A stretch of 64,000 nucleotides of DNA, taken from the NCBI GenBank assembly GCA_963818775.1, contig CAWFUF010000032.1, positions 62,001 to 126,000 on the forward strand, given 5' to 3'. The translations under genes and the position numbers were made by a program. The first letter of the stretch is position 1. Every line of letters begins with the position of its first letter. Positions 6,479 to 15,414 of the stretch are shown here, one piece after another. Source of the DNA: JAMXLO01 sp963818775 (lineage in GTDB: Bacteria; Pseudomonadota; Alphaproteobacteria; Acetobacterales; Acetobacteraceae). The notes beneath the pieces are model-generated. The model was not told the DNA's origin and searched no databases. It saw only the letters and a program-made list of their open reading frames with translations.

Positions 6479-7375
6479 GTGAGCAGCGCCGCGATCGAAA
6501 ATATGCAGGCTAGCCCACAGGATGAGGCCGCGGCAGAACTGGACCGCCTGGTGCACGCGATCGCCAGCCAGGAGGCCATCGTTGACGGTTGGGACGCCGC
6601 GCAGGCGGCAACGGTGCAGGCACTGAAATCGGCGATCGAGGCGCTGCACAAGGAAGCGCTGCGTCGGCTGATCCGGACCTTGAAGGATGATCCCGCTGCG
6701 CTGCCCAGATTGCGCGAGGCGGTGGCCGATCCGATCGTGCGCGGTGTGCTGCAATTCCACGGGCTGCTGCGCGAGCGTATGGAGACCCGGCTGGAGCGTG
6801 CGCTCGACGACGTGAGGCCATCGATGCATCTGCATGGCGGTGACGTGGAACTGGTCCGCGTGGTTCAGCCGGATGCAGTCGAGATTCGCCTGACCGGCGC
6901 CTGCCACGGCTGTCCGGCCTCCAGCGAGACACTGCGCGAGGGCGTCGAGCGCGCCATCCGCGCGCATTGTCCCGAGATCGTTCACATCCGGCAGGTCAGC
7001 AGAGGACCGGTGAGGCAGGCCGGTGACGCGACGCACTTCATCAGCCCGTTCGCAGCCAATACGGATCAGGGCTGGGTCGATGCCGCGCGGCTGGATGAGA
7101 TCCCCGAGGGCGGCATCATCGAACGCAGGATCGCTGGGCGCTCCGTGCTGTTGAGCCAGCGCGCCGGCCGGGTCAGCTGCTTCGACAACGCCTGCGCGCA
7201 TTTGGGCATGCCGCTGGAGATGGGCGACATCGCAGACGGCGTCATCACCTGCACGTATCACGGCTTTCGCTATCTGCTGGAAACCGGCGAATGCCTGACC
7301 GCCCCCGAGGTGCAGCTTGTTGTGCATGCGGCGCGCGTGCGCGGTGACCGCGTCGCTGTGCGGCTGGAGGGCTAG
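6479..7375 (+). CDS. NifU-domain / Rieske [2Fe-2S] fusion protein (HucE-like)
   Basis: 298 residues in three parts: a helical N-terminal region (about 1-110), a NifU C-terminal-type domain (about 115-165, HLHGGDVELV ... CHGCPAS), and a Rieske domain (about 185-295) with ligand motifs CAHLG and CTYHGF. GTG start at 6479. The NifU CxxC can bind an FeS cluster and the Rieske part a [2Fe-2S] cluster, so this is a plausible electron shuttle between hydrogenase and the respiratory chain, or a cluster donor for HupS. Mycobacterial Huc clusters carry a comparable FeS protein, HucE. It is followed at once by the NHL gene. Confidence 0.88.
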   Translation: MSSAAIENMQASPQDEAAAELDRLVHAIASQEAIVDGWDAAQAATVQALKSAIEALHKEALRRLIRTLKDDPAALPRLREAVADPIVRGVLQFHGLLRERMETRLERALDDVRPSMHLHGGDVELVRVVQPDAVEIRLTGACHGCPASSETLREGVERAIRAHCPEIVHIRQVSRGPVRQAGDATHFISPFAANTDQGWVDAARLDEIPEGGIIERRIAGRSVLLSQRAGRVSCFDNACAHLGMPLEMGDIADGVITCTYHGFRYLLETGECLTAPEVQLVVHAARVRGDRVAVRLEG

Positions 7376-7378
7376 ACG

Positions 7379-8590
7379 GTGGCAACCGCGCTCCGTGTCA
7401 ACCTGATGCCCGCGTTGAAGCATGCGCCGGTCCCATCCAGTCTCGCGGTGCTGGACTGCGAGGGACCGTTTGCGTGCCTCGGTCTGTCCGCCAGCGCCGA
7501 CGGACTGGCGATCCCGGTGGCGCCAAGTGCCACCTCCCTGTTTGGGCCGCGCGGCGCCAGCCTGATCGGCGCGCGCGGTCCGCTCTGGGTGAGCGACACC
7601 GGTCATCACAGGCTGCTCGGCTGGGCGAGGGTACCGGATGGCGACAATGCGCCGGCCGACTGGGTGATCGGACAGCCGGACTTCACGCGCGAGGGTCGCA
7701 ACGCCAAGGGCCAGCCCGGGGCAGCCACCTTGAACGTGCCGACCGGCGTCACGCCGCTTGGCGAGGGGATCGCGGTCGCCGATGCCTGGAACCATCGCGT
7801 GCTGATCTGGCTTGCGCGACCGGAGCGCAGCAATGCACCGGCCGACGTGGTGCTGGGACAGGCGGATTTCGCGTCGGGGGAGGCCAATGGCGGCCACACC
7901 ACGGCGTCGGCGCAGTCGCTGTTCTGGCCCTACGGCGTGCACTGGGACGGCGCGCGGCTGTGGGTCGCGGACACCGGCAACCGCCGCGTGCTGATGTGGC
8001 ATGGCGTGCCAATGAGCAACGGGAGCCCGGCCGATCTGGTGCTCGGGCAGCATGATTTTGGCACGCGCGATGAGAACGGCGGCGGCGAACCGAGCCTGTC
8101 CAGCATGCGTTGGCCGCACGACGTGGCGGTGTGGAACGGCAGGCTGTGCGTGACCGACGCCGGCAACAACCGCATCATGATCTGGGACGCGCGGCCGACC
8201 CGCAACGACCAGGCCTGTGACCGCCTGCTTGGCCAGATCGATCCGACGCAGGTCGATCATAACCAATCGCTCTACTGGCCGAGTGCAGGCACGCTGCACA
8301 TGCCGTACGGCATCGCGTCGAGTGGAACATGGCTGGTGGCCGCCGACACCGCGAACTCGCGACTGCTGGGCTGGCACGCCGATGACAACGCCCATCAGGC
8401 CGATGCATGCGCGTTGACCGGTCAGACGGATTTCCACGCCAAGGGCGACAATCGCTGGGCGCTCCCCAGCCGGGACAGCCTGTGCTGGCCATACGGCATA
8501 GCGGTGTGCGGCGACGTGGCAGTCGTCGCGGATTCCGGAAACAACCGGGTCCTGCTCTGGCACCTTGCATCGGACCTTGTCGCGTCATGA
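7379..8590 (+). CDS. NHL-repeat beta-propeller protein of the hydrogenase locus
   Basis: 403 residues with repeated blades of the form LWVADTGNRRVLMW, GIAVADAWNHRVLIW, LCVTDAGNNRIMIW and VAVVADSGNNRVLLW; about six blades, separated by PADVVLGQADF-like linkers. This is an NHL propeller, normally a protein-binding platform. There is no signal peptide, so it is cytoplasmic like the hydrogenase. GTG start at 7379, three bases after the previous stop, and it overlaps hypF in an ATGA. An NHL gene directly before hypF is also seen in cyanobacterial hup/hyp loci, which supports a conserved role in hydrogenase assembly. Confidence 0.87.
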   Translation: MATALRVNLMPALKHAPVPSSLAVLDCEGPFACLGLSASADGLAIPVAPSATSLFGPRGASLIGARGPLWVSDTGHHRLLGWARVPDGDNAPADWVIGQPDFTREGRNAKGQPGAATLNVPTGVTPLGEGIAVADAWNHRVLIWLARPERSNAPADVVLGQADFASGEANGGHTTASAQSLFWPYGVHWDGARLWVADTGNRRVLMWHGVPMSNGSPADLVLGQHDFGTRDENGGGEPSLSSMRWPHDVAVWNGRLCVTDAGNNRIMIWDARPTRNDQACDRLLGQIDPTQVDHNQSLYWPSAGTLHMPYGIASSGTWLVAADTANSRLLGWHADDNAHQADACALTGQTDFHAKGDNRWALPSRDSLCWPYGIAVCGDVAVVADSGNNRVLLWHLASDLVAS

Positions 8591-11022
8591 GCACGCTGGC
8601 GGATCCGTTGCCTGATGATCGGGACGTCGCCGAACTGATCCGCGTGCGCGGCTTGGTGCAGGGCGTCGGCTTCCGACCGACCGTATGGCTCCTCGCGCGT
8701 CGCTACGGCCTGCGCGGCTGGGTGGCCAACGACGGCGACGGCGTCATCATTCGGTTGTGCGGCTCAGGGAAAGCGATCGAACGGCTGATCGTCAGTTTGG
8801 CGGATGAGGCCCCGCCGCTGGCGCGGATCGACCGGATCGAACGCACCGTGTGCCCACCATCGCCTGACGACGCCGCGTTTCGCATCATCAGCAGCATTGT
8901 GACCAAGGCACGCACCGGCGTCGTGCCCGATGCGGCGACCTGCCCGCAGTGCCGCGCCGAGGTGCTGGACGCCTTCGAGCGGCACTATCGGTATCCGTTG
9001 ACCAACTGCACCCATTGCGGGCCGCGCCTGTCTATCATTGAGGCGATCCCCTACGACCGGCAATCCACCACGATGCGGCGGTTCAACGTATGCCCGGCCT
9101 GCGCAGCAGAATATGACGCGCCGGACGACCGCCGCTTCCACGCGCAGCCGATCGCCTGCCATGCGTGCGGGCCGCGCGCCTGGCTGGAGCGCGGCGACGG
9201 GCGACCGATCGCCTTGGATGCCATCACCACACTGGACGACGTGGATGGCGCGGCGACATTGCTGATGCGCGGGGAGATCGTGGCGATCAAGGGGCTCGGC
9301 GGTTTCCAGCTCGCCTGCGATGCGACCAATCCGGAGGCCGTGGCTCGTCTGCGCGAACGCAAGCGTCGGCCGCGCAAGCCACTCGCCCTGATGGTGCGCG
9401 ATATCGATGTCGCGCGTTCCTGGTGCGACATCGACGCGCACGGGGTGAACATCCTGTGCAGCGCCGCCGCCCCTATCGTGATCGTCAAACCGCGCACTGA
9501 TGGCCGGCGCGTCGCAGAGGCCATTGCACCCGGCGTCGGCACGCTCGGTGTCATGCTGCCGAACACGCCGCTGCACCACCTGATGATGCGGCGGATGGAT
9601 CGGCCGATCGTGCTGACCAGCGGCAATCTGTCCGACGAGCCGCAATGCATCGACAACGCGGACGCGCGACAGACACTCGACGGCATCGCCGATTACTTCC
9701 TGATGCACGACCGCGACATTGCGCGACGGGTCGATGATTCCATCGTGCGGGTCATGGGCGGCAGACCCCGCATCATGCGGCGCGCACGCGGCTACGCCCC
9801 GGCACCTATGCCTCTGCCGGACGGCTTCGCCGCCGCGCCATCGGTACTTGCGATGGGTGGTGAACTGAAAGGGGCGTTCTGCCTGCTGCGCGACGGCCAG
9901 GCCATCCTGTCGCACCACATGGGGGATCTGGAGAACGCCAAGACGTTCGCCGACTACGCACACTCGATCGAGGCGTATCAGCAATTGTTCGAGCACGTGC
10001 CGACGATCATCGCAGTCGATCGCCATCCCGAGTATCTGTCCACCAAGCTGGGTCGCGATCTTGCCGCACAGCATGCGGCGGACCTGGCGGAAGTGCAGCA
10101 CCATCATGCCCATGTCGCCGCCTGCCTCGCGGAGAATGGAATCGCCCTCGATGCCGCCCCGGTGATCGGCATTGCGTTGGACGGGCTTGGATACGGACTC
10201 GATGACACGCTCTGGGGCGGCGAATTCCTGCTGGCCGACTACCGCGACTGCCAACGCTTGGCCACATTCAAGCCGGTCGCGATGCCGGGCGGCGCCCAGG
10301 CGATCCGCGAGCCCTGGCGAAACACTTACGCGCATCTGATGGCCGAGATGGGCTGGGCGCGGTTTGCGATGGACTATGCCGATCTCGCGCTTTACCGGTT
10401 CCTGGATGCGAAGCCCCGCGCGGTGCTCGACAGCATGATCGCGCGCGGCGTCAATAGCCCGCTGGCAAGCTCCTGTGGGCGCCTGTTCGATGCGGCGGCA
10501 GCGGCGGCCGGGGTCTGTCGCGAATGCGCCGAATACGAAGGCCAGGCGGCCGTGGAGTTCGAGGCAATGGTGGACGCGCAGACCCTCGTGCACGAGGACG
10601 AGCGTCTCGTTTACCCGTTCGCAATTCCTCGGCTCAAATCCAGCAACCTGCCATATGTGGAACCGCTGCCGATGTGGCAGGCGCTCCTCGGCGATCTGAT
10701 CGAGGACACGCCGGTGCCGGTGATTGCGGCGCGGTTCCATAAGGGACTCGTCTCGGTCATAGTGCGCATGGTCGACAAGCTGCGGCAGCGGGATCCCGAC
10801 ATGGCACCGGTCACGACTGTCGCGCTGTCCGGCGGCGTATTGCAGAACCGCGTGCTGCTCGAGCTGCTGATGGGCGGGCTTGAAGCGCTCGGTCTTCGCG
10901 TGCTCATCCACGCACAGGTGCCTGCCAACGATGGTGGGCTCGCGCTCGGCCAGGCGGCGATCGCCGCCGCTCGGGCGATCTCGCTCGGCGCAGAACAACG
11001 AGGAAGCACGCCATGTGTGTAG
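8587..11022 (+). CDS. hypF: Carbamoyltransferase HypF
   Basis: 811 residues. It uses carbamoyl phosphate and ATP to load the carbamoyl group onto HypE, the source of the active-site cyanides. Domains in order: acylphosphatase (VRGLVQGVGFRP, about 18-100); two zinc fingers (CPQC ... CTHCGPR and CPAC ... CHACGPR, about 115-200); a YrdC-like domain (IVAIKGLGGFQLACDA); and a Kae1-like domain with HHHAH. I place the start at the ATG at 8587, which overlaps the NHL stop, because the acylphosphatase domain begins right after it. It overlaps hypC by 10 bases. Confidence 0.97.
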   Translation: MSTLADPLPDDRDVAELIRVRGLVQGVGFRPTVWLLARRYGLRGWVANDGDGVIIRLCGSGKAIERLIVSLADEAPPLARIDRIERTVCPPSPDDAAFRIISSIVTKARTGVVPDAATCPQCRAEVLDAFERHYRYPLTNCTHCGPRLSIIEAIPYDRQSTTMRRFNVCPACAAEYDAPDDRRFHAQPIACHACGPRAWLERGDGRPIALDAITTLDDVDGAATLLMRGEIVAIKGLGGFQLACDATNPEAVARLRERKRRPRKPLALMVRDIDVARSWCDIDAHGVNILCSAAAPIVIVKPRTDGRRVAEAIAPGVGTLGVMLPNTPLHHLMMRRMDRPIVLTSGNLSDEPQCIDNADARQTLDGIADYFLMHDRDIARRVDDSIVRVMGGRPRIMRRARGYAPAPMPLPDGFAAAPSVLAMGGELKGAFCLLRDGQAILSHHMGDLENAKTFADYAHSIEAYQQLFEHVPTIIAVDRHPEYLSTKLGRDLAAQHAADLAEVQHHHAHVAACLAENGIALDAAPVIGIALDGLGYGLDDTLWGGEFLLADYRDCQRLATFKPVAMPGGAQAIREPWRNTYAHLMAEMGWARFAMDYADLALYRFLDAKPRAVLDSMIARGVNSPLASSCGRLFDAAAAAAGVCRECAEYEGQAAVEFEAMVDAQTLVHEDERLVYPFAIPRLKSSNLPYVEPLPMWQALLGDLIEDTPVPVIAARFHKGLVSVIVRMVDKLRQRDPDMAPVTTVALSGGVLQNRVLLELLMGGLEALGLRVLIHAQVPANDGGLALGQAAIAAARAISLGAEQRGSTPCV

Positions 11023-11294
11023 GCATCCCAGGACGCATCGTCGAGATCTCCGATACCAACAGCAATCTCGCGATCGTCGACGTTGGCGGCGTGCGCCGGC
11101 CGATCAACATCAGCTTCATAACGACGGAGGGACGGGAGCCGGAATCCTATATCGGCGAATGGGTGCTGATGCATGTCGGATTCGCCATGAGCCGCATCGA
11201 CGAGGACGAGGCGGCGCGCACGCTGGAACTGCTGCATGAACTGGGTGAGGCGCAGGCTGAGATGGAAGCCATGCGCCGCTCGGAATCGGCATGA
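11013..11294 (+). CDS. hypC: Hydrogenase maturation chaperone HypC
   Basis: 93 residues beginning MCVGIPGRIVEI, the family's signature; Cys2 holds the Fe(CN)2CO unit together with HypD and hands it to the large-subunit precursor. The C-terminal half has the usual acidic helix (DEDEAARTLELLHELG). It starts inside the end of hypF, so translation is coupled. Confidence 0.96.
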   Translation: MCVGIPGRIVEISDTNSNLAIVDVGGVRRPINISFITTEGREPESYIGEWVLMHVGFAMSRIDEDEAARTLELLHELGEAQAEMEAMRRSESA

Positions 11295-11307
11295 GGAAGC
11301 CCGCATC

Positions 11308-11997
11308 ATGACAGAAGGCCGCGCACTGCAGGACCTGTATCCGTTCCTGCACGGCGACAAGCAGGATGCGGCCCGGCTGCGCGGCGCGTTGCTTGAGTCG
11401 GTGCATCGGAAGGCGCGCGACAGCAACGAGGCCAAAGAGCGCTTCTTCGCCGAGAATACGGCTGCCGTCGTCGCGGCGGCGGAAGCCATCGCGGGCGTGT
11501 ATCGTCGGCGCGGCCGACTTTTCAGCATGGGCAATGGCGGCTCGAGCTGCGATGCCGCGCATTTCGCGGTGGAGTTCCTGCATCCGGTCACCGCGGGCAG
11601 ACCGGCGCTGACCGCGATCAACCTGACCGCCGACATCGCGATGCTGACCGCGGTCGGCAACGATGTCGGCTTCAGCCACGTCTTCGTCCGCCAGTTGATC
11701 GCACAGGCTAACCCCGGCGATGGGCTTGTCGGGTTTTCCACCAGCGGCAATTCCGAGAATCTGCTTACCGCGTTTGCCAAGGCGAAGGAGCTTGGCCTGG
11801 TCACGATCGGTTTCGTGGGGAACGACGGCGGCAAGATGGCGCGCGACGGCGGTCTGGATCACTGTCTGGTGGTGCGGAGCGACAGCATCCACCGGATCCA
11901 GGAGACGCACGTGGCGATCTATCACATCCTTTGGGATCTGGTGCACACGCTGCTTGCCGAGGACCGCGGTGGTTTGATGAGCGGGGCGGCGTCATGA
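11308..11997 (+). CDS. SIS-domain (GmhA-like) protein inside the hyp operon
   Basis: 229 residues with a single sugar-isomerase fold. GNGGSSCDAAHFAVEF and GFSTSGNSENLLTAF are the phosphosugar-binding loops of phosphoheptose isomerase, and a C-terminal ETHVAIYHILWDLVH helix matches the same family. The ATG at 11308 follows hypC by 13 bases, and it overlaps hypD in an ATGA. No other LPS heptose gene is nearby, so a hydrogenase-linked role is likelier than heptose synthesis. Its substrate is unknown. SIS proteins recur at this position in some actinobacterial and other hyp loci. Confidence 0.85.
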   Translation: MTEGRALQDLYPFLHGDKQDAARLRGALLESVHRKARDSNEAKERFFAENTAAVVAAAEAIAGVYRRRGRLFSMGNGGSSCDAAHFAVEFLHPVTAGRPALTAINLTADIAMLTAVGNDVGFSHVFVRQLIAQANPGDGLVGFSTSGNSENLLTAFAKAKELGLVTIGFVGNDGGKMARDGGLDHCLVVRSDSIHRIQETHVAIYHILWDLVHTLLAEDRGGLMSGAAS

Positions 11998-13136
11998 AAT
12001 ACGTCGACGAGTTCCGCGATCCGGTGAAGGCGCGGGTGCTGCTGGGCGAGATTCGCAAGTTGAGCGCGGCCATCTCGCGTAACCGGACGCGACCGCTGCA
12101 GATCATGGAAGTTTGCGGCGGGCACACGCACTCCATATTTCGCTACGGCATTCAGCAGATGCTGCCTGACGAGGTGGAATTCGTGCACGGGCCTGGCTGC
12201 CCGGTCTGCGTGCTGCCGATGGGGCGCGTTGATGACTGCGTGGCACTGGCCGAACGGCCGGAGGTGATCTTCACCACGTTCGGCGACGCGATGCGGGTGC
12301 CGGGATCGCGCAAGAGCCTGCTGAAGGCCAAGGCCGACGGCGCGGATGTGCGCATGGTCTACTCGCCGCTCGATGCGCTGGCGATCGCGCGGAAGCATCC
12401 GGATCGGGAGGTTATATTCTTCGGCCTGGGTTTCGAGACCACGATGCCGAGTACCGCCATGACGGTCATCGAGGCGCGGAAGCAGGGCGTGAGGAATTTC
12501 TCGCTGTTCTGCAATCACATCACCATCATTCCGACGATCAAGGCGATCCTGGACTCGCCCGACCTGCACCTGGACGGATTCCTGGGGCCTGGGCATGTCA
12601 GCATGGTTATCGGCACCACCATCTACGAATTCATAACCCGGCACTATCACAAGCCGATCACCATCGCGGGGTTCGAACCACTGGACGTGCTGCATGCGTT
12701 GTGGATGGTGCTGAAGCAGATCGACGATGGCCGCTGCGAGGTCGAGAACCAGTATGGCCGCGTCGTTCCGGCGCATGGCAATCCGAACGCGCTCGCCGCA
12801 ATCCACGAGGTCTACGAGTTGCGCGAGTTCTTCGAATGGCGCGGCCTTGGTTCGATCGATCATTCCGGGGTGCGGTTGCGCGAGAGCTATGCGGCGTTCG
12901 ATGCCGAACGGAAGTTCGAGGTGCCCAACATCCGTATTGCCGACCCTAAGGCGTGCCAGTGCGGCGAGGTGCTGAAGGGTGTGATCAAGCCGCATCAGTG
13001 CAAGGTGTTCGGCACTGCCTGTACGCCTGAAACCCCGTTGGGTTCGTTGATGGTCTCGACCGAGGGTGCCTGCGCGGCCTACTACAACTACGGCCGCACC
13101 GACATGCCACTCGTCGGCGTGGACGCCGGTGGATGA
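11994..13136 (+). CDS. hypD: Hydrogenase maturation protein HypD
   Basis: 380 residues. HypD is the [4Fe-4S] scaffold on which, with HypC, the Fe(CN)2CO unit is built. Visible signatures: MEVCGGHTHSIFRYG, HGPGCPVCVLP, FGLGFETTMPSTA and GPGHVSMVIG, plus the C-terminal cluster-ligand region (CQCGEVLKG, CKVFGTACTP). The length is normal. It overlaps both neighbours by four bases. Confidence 0.97.
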   Translation: MKYVDEFRDPVKARVLLGEIRKLSAAISRNRTRPLQIMEVCGGHTHSIFRYGIQQMLPDEVEFVHGPGCPVCVLPMGRVDDCVALAERPEVIFTTFGDAMRVPGSRKSLLKAKADGADVRMVYSPLDALAIARKHPDREVIFFGLGFETTMPSTAMTVIEARKQGVRNFSLFCNHITIIPTIKAILDSPDLHLDGFLGPGHVSMVIGTTIYEFITRHYHKPITIAGFEPLDVLHALWMVLKQIDDGRCEVENQYGRVVPAHGNPNALAAIHEVYELREFFEWRGLGSIDHSGVRLRESYAAFDAERKFEVPNIRIADPKACQCGEVLKGVIKPHQCKVFGTACTPETPLGSLMVSTEGACAAYYNYGRTDMPLVGVDAGG

Positions 13137-14200
13137 ACGTTCCGGCACCAACCGGCGCGCGGCGGGGCGGTACGGTGCGCGATGCGCGCATCAACATGTC
13201 GCATGGAAGCGGCGGCAAGGCGATGCGCGCGCTGATCGAGGACGTGTTCGTCTCGGCGTTCGACAATCCAATGCTCGGCGCGCTGGAGGACCAGGCGCGC
13301 ATCCCTCTCGCGGATCTCGCGACGCACGGTGACCGACTGGCCTTCACCACCGATACCTACGTGGTCGATCCGCTGTTCTTTCCCGGCGGCGACATCGGCA
13401 CGCTTGCGGTGGCGGGCACCGTCAATGATCTGGCGATGTGCGGCGCGCGGCCGTTGTTCCTGTCGTGCGGCATGGTGCTGGAGGAAGGACTGGACGTCGA
13501 CATCCTGCGCCGCGTGGTAGCCAGCATGAAGCGCGTCGCGGATCAGGCCGGCGTTGCCATCGTGACCGGAGACACCAAGGTCGTCGAGCGCGGTGCCGCC
13601 GACAAGCTGTTTGTCAACACGGCCGGCATCGGCGTTGTCCCGCAGGGCGTCGCGATCTCGGCGAACCGGGCGCGTCCAGGCGACGTGGTGATCGTCAACG
13701 GCGTACTTGGCGATCATGGCACCGCCATCCTGATCGCGCGCAACCAGTTGGCGCTGGAGGCCGACGTGTCCAGCGATTGCCAGCCGCTGGACGGGCTGGT
13801 GGCGACAATGCTGGCGGTGTGCCCGTCGATCCACTGCCTGCGCGATGCGACGCGTGGCGGCATTGCGACCGTGCTGAACGAGTTCGCGCAAAGCTCGAAT
13901 GTCGGCATCCGCATCCGCGAGGACGCGCTGCCGCTGCGCGAGGAGGTCAAGGGAGCCTGCGAAATCCTGGGTCTCGATCCGCTGTATCTGGCCAACGAGG
14001 GCAAGCTCGTGGCCGTGGTCGCCGCGACCGACGCCGATCGTGTGCTGACGGCGATGCGTGCGCATCCCGCTGGCGCGGCCGCGGTGGTGATCGGCGAGGT
14101 GACCGAGCGGCCCACCGGCATGGTGGTGTTGCACACCGTGTTCGGCGGCGAACGCATCGTCGACATGCTGGTCGGCGAGCAGTTGCCGAGGATCTGTTAG
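13133..14200 (+). CDS. hypE: Hydrogenase maturation protein HypE
   Basis: 355 residues. HypE is an AIR-synthase-fold enzyme that dehydrates the S-carbamoyl group on its C-terminal Cys to a thiocyanate, the cyanide donor for the active site. The conserved PRIC tail is present (EQLPRIC), as are the N-terminal MSHGSGGKAMRALIEDVF and ATP-site TDTYVVDPLFFPGGDIG motifs. ATG at 13133 overlaps the hypD stop. About 17 N-terminal residues before the motif are poorly conserved, so an internal start is possible. Confidence 0.96.
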   Translation: MNVPAPTGARRGGTVRDARINMSHGSGGKAMRALIEDVFVSAFDNPMLGALEDQARIPLADLATHGDRLAFTTDTYVVDPLFFPGGDIGTLAVAGTVNDLAMCGARPLFLSCGMVLEEGLDVDILRRVVASMKRVADQAGVAIVTGDTKVVERGAADKLFVNTAGIGVVPQGVAISANRARPGDVVIVNGVLGDHGTAILIARNQLALEADVSSDCQPLDGLVATMLAVCPSIHCLRDATRGGIATVLNEFAQSSNVGIRIREDALPLREEVKGACEILGLDPLYLANEGKLVAVVAATDADRVLTAMRAHPAGAAAVVIGEVTERPTGMVVLHTVFGGERIVDMLVGEQLPRIC

Positions 14201-14212
14201 CGATGCGATGCG

Positions 14213-14542
14213 ATGCATGAACTCAGCATCGCCAACGGGATCGTGGAGATCTGCGCCGAGCGCGCGAGGGATGCACGCGTGATCCGGGTGCGGCTGGAAA
14301 TCGGCCAATTGTCCGCGGTGATGCCTGATGCGGTGCGCTTCTGCTTCGATGTCTGCGCCAGGAACACCGTGCTCGAGGGCGCGGCACTGGAAATCGTCGA
14401 GACGCCCGGACGCGCGCTGTGCCGAGACTGCGGCCATGAGGTAGCGTTGGTTCAACTGGTCGGCCGCTGTGTCTGCGGCAGCGCGAAGCTGCGGGTCATT
14501 GCCGGCGAGGAACTGAGGATCAGGGAAATGGAGGTCGCGTGA
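14213..14542 (+). CDS. hypA: Nickel metallochaperone HypA
   Basis: 109 residues beginning MHELSIANGIVE; the N-terminal Met-His-Glu binds nickel, and a zinc site is formed by CRDCGHE and CVCGS. With HypB it inserts nickel into the HupL precursor. It follows hypE by 12 bases and overlaps hypB. Confidence 0.96.
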   Translation: MHELSIANGIVEICAERARDARVIRVRLEIGQLSAVMPDAVRFCFDVCARNTVLEGAALEIVETPGRALCRDCGHEVALVQLVGRCVCGSAKLRVIAGEELRIREMEVA

Positions 14543-15414
14543 TGTGCACCACCTGCGGCTGCTCGGATAATCAAGACGCCAGCTACACAATGCCGGGTGC
14601 TCATACGCACAGCCCCGATGGGCATGCCCACAACCACGATCATGCGCATCCACATGATCACGACCACGATCATGGACACTCGCATGATCACAGCCATGGG
14701 CATACCGACCCGCGCGCCGCGCTGCATGCCGGCATGCACGGCCGCACGGTCGTACTGGAGCAGGAGATTCTGGCCAAGAACCAAGCCCTGGCCGAGCGTA
14801 ACCGTGGCTGGTTCGAGGGCCGCGAGGTGCTGGCTTTGAATCTGATGAGCTCTCCTGGATCGGGCAAAACCAGCCTGCTGGAGCGCACCATTCGCGCGCT
14901 GCGCGACGAGATGCGTATCTATGTGGTGGAAGGCGACCAGGCCACGTCCAACGACGCCGAGCGCATCCGTGCCACCGGATGCGCGGTAATCCAGGTCAAC
15001 ACCGGCACCGGCTGCCACCTGGAGGCGGACATGCTGGCGCGCGGCATGCAGCAGCTCAAACCGCCGCCCGGTTCACTGGTGCTGATCGAGAACGTCGGCA
15101 ACCTGGTGTGTCCGGCGCTGTTCGATCTCGGCGAGCGCGCCAAGGTGGTGGTGGTGTCGGTGACCGAGGGCGAGGACAAGCCGATCAAGTATCCGCACAT
15201 GTTCCGTGCCTGCCGGCTGATGCTGATCAACAAGATCGATCTGCTGCCGCACGTCCGTTTCGATGTCGATCGCTGCATCGCGTATGCCCGCGAGGTCAAT
15301 CCCGACATCGAGGTGCTGCGCGTGTCCGCTGAGACCGGTGAAGGCATCGAGGCCTGGTATCAGTGGTTGCGCCATGAGTTGGTCGGGCAGCAACCCGCGG
15401 ACCACGCTGTGTGA
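14542..15414 (+). CDS. hypB: Nickel-insertion GTPase HypB with His-rich region
   Basis: 290 residues from the ATG at 14542 (MCTTCGCS, the high-affinity metal motif at the N-terminus); a GTG one codon earlier is the alternative. Residues about 20-55 hold some 16 His in HDH-type repeats, a nickel-storage segment. The SIMIBI GTPase follows, with P-loop SSPGSGKTS and base-recognition NKIDLL. It starts at the hypA stop, and its own stop overlaps the GTG of the nickel permease gene. Confidence 0.96.
   Translation: MCTTCGCSDNQDASYTMPGAHTHSPDGHAHNHDHAHPHDHDHDHGHSHDHSHGHTDPRAALHAGMHGRTVVLEQEILAKNQALAERNRGWFEGREVLALNLMSSPGSGKTSLLERTIRALRDEMRIYVVEGDQATSNDAERIRATGCAVIQVNTGTGCHLEADMLARGMQQLKPPPGSLVLIENVGNLVCPALFDLGERAKVVVVSVTEGEDKPIKYPHMFRACRLMLINKIDLLPHVRFDVDRCIAYAREVNPDIEVLRVSAETGEGIEAWYQWLRHELVGQQPADHAV

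Noticed and set aside
7379..8590. Minus-strand long open frames across the NHL, hypF and other genes as real genes
   Set aside because: They lie opposite well-supported genes, have arginine/alanine-rich composition and show no family motifs; they come from high GC codon bias.
14580..14705. Tandem repeat or CRISPR-like array
   Set aside because: The repeated CATGATCAC-like bases encode the His-rich segment of HypB, a known nickel-binding feature.
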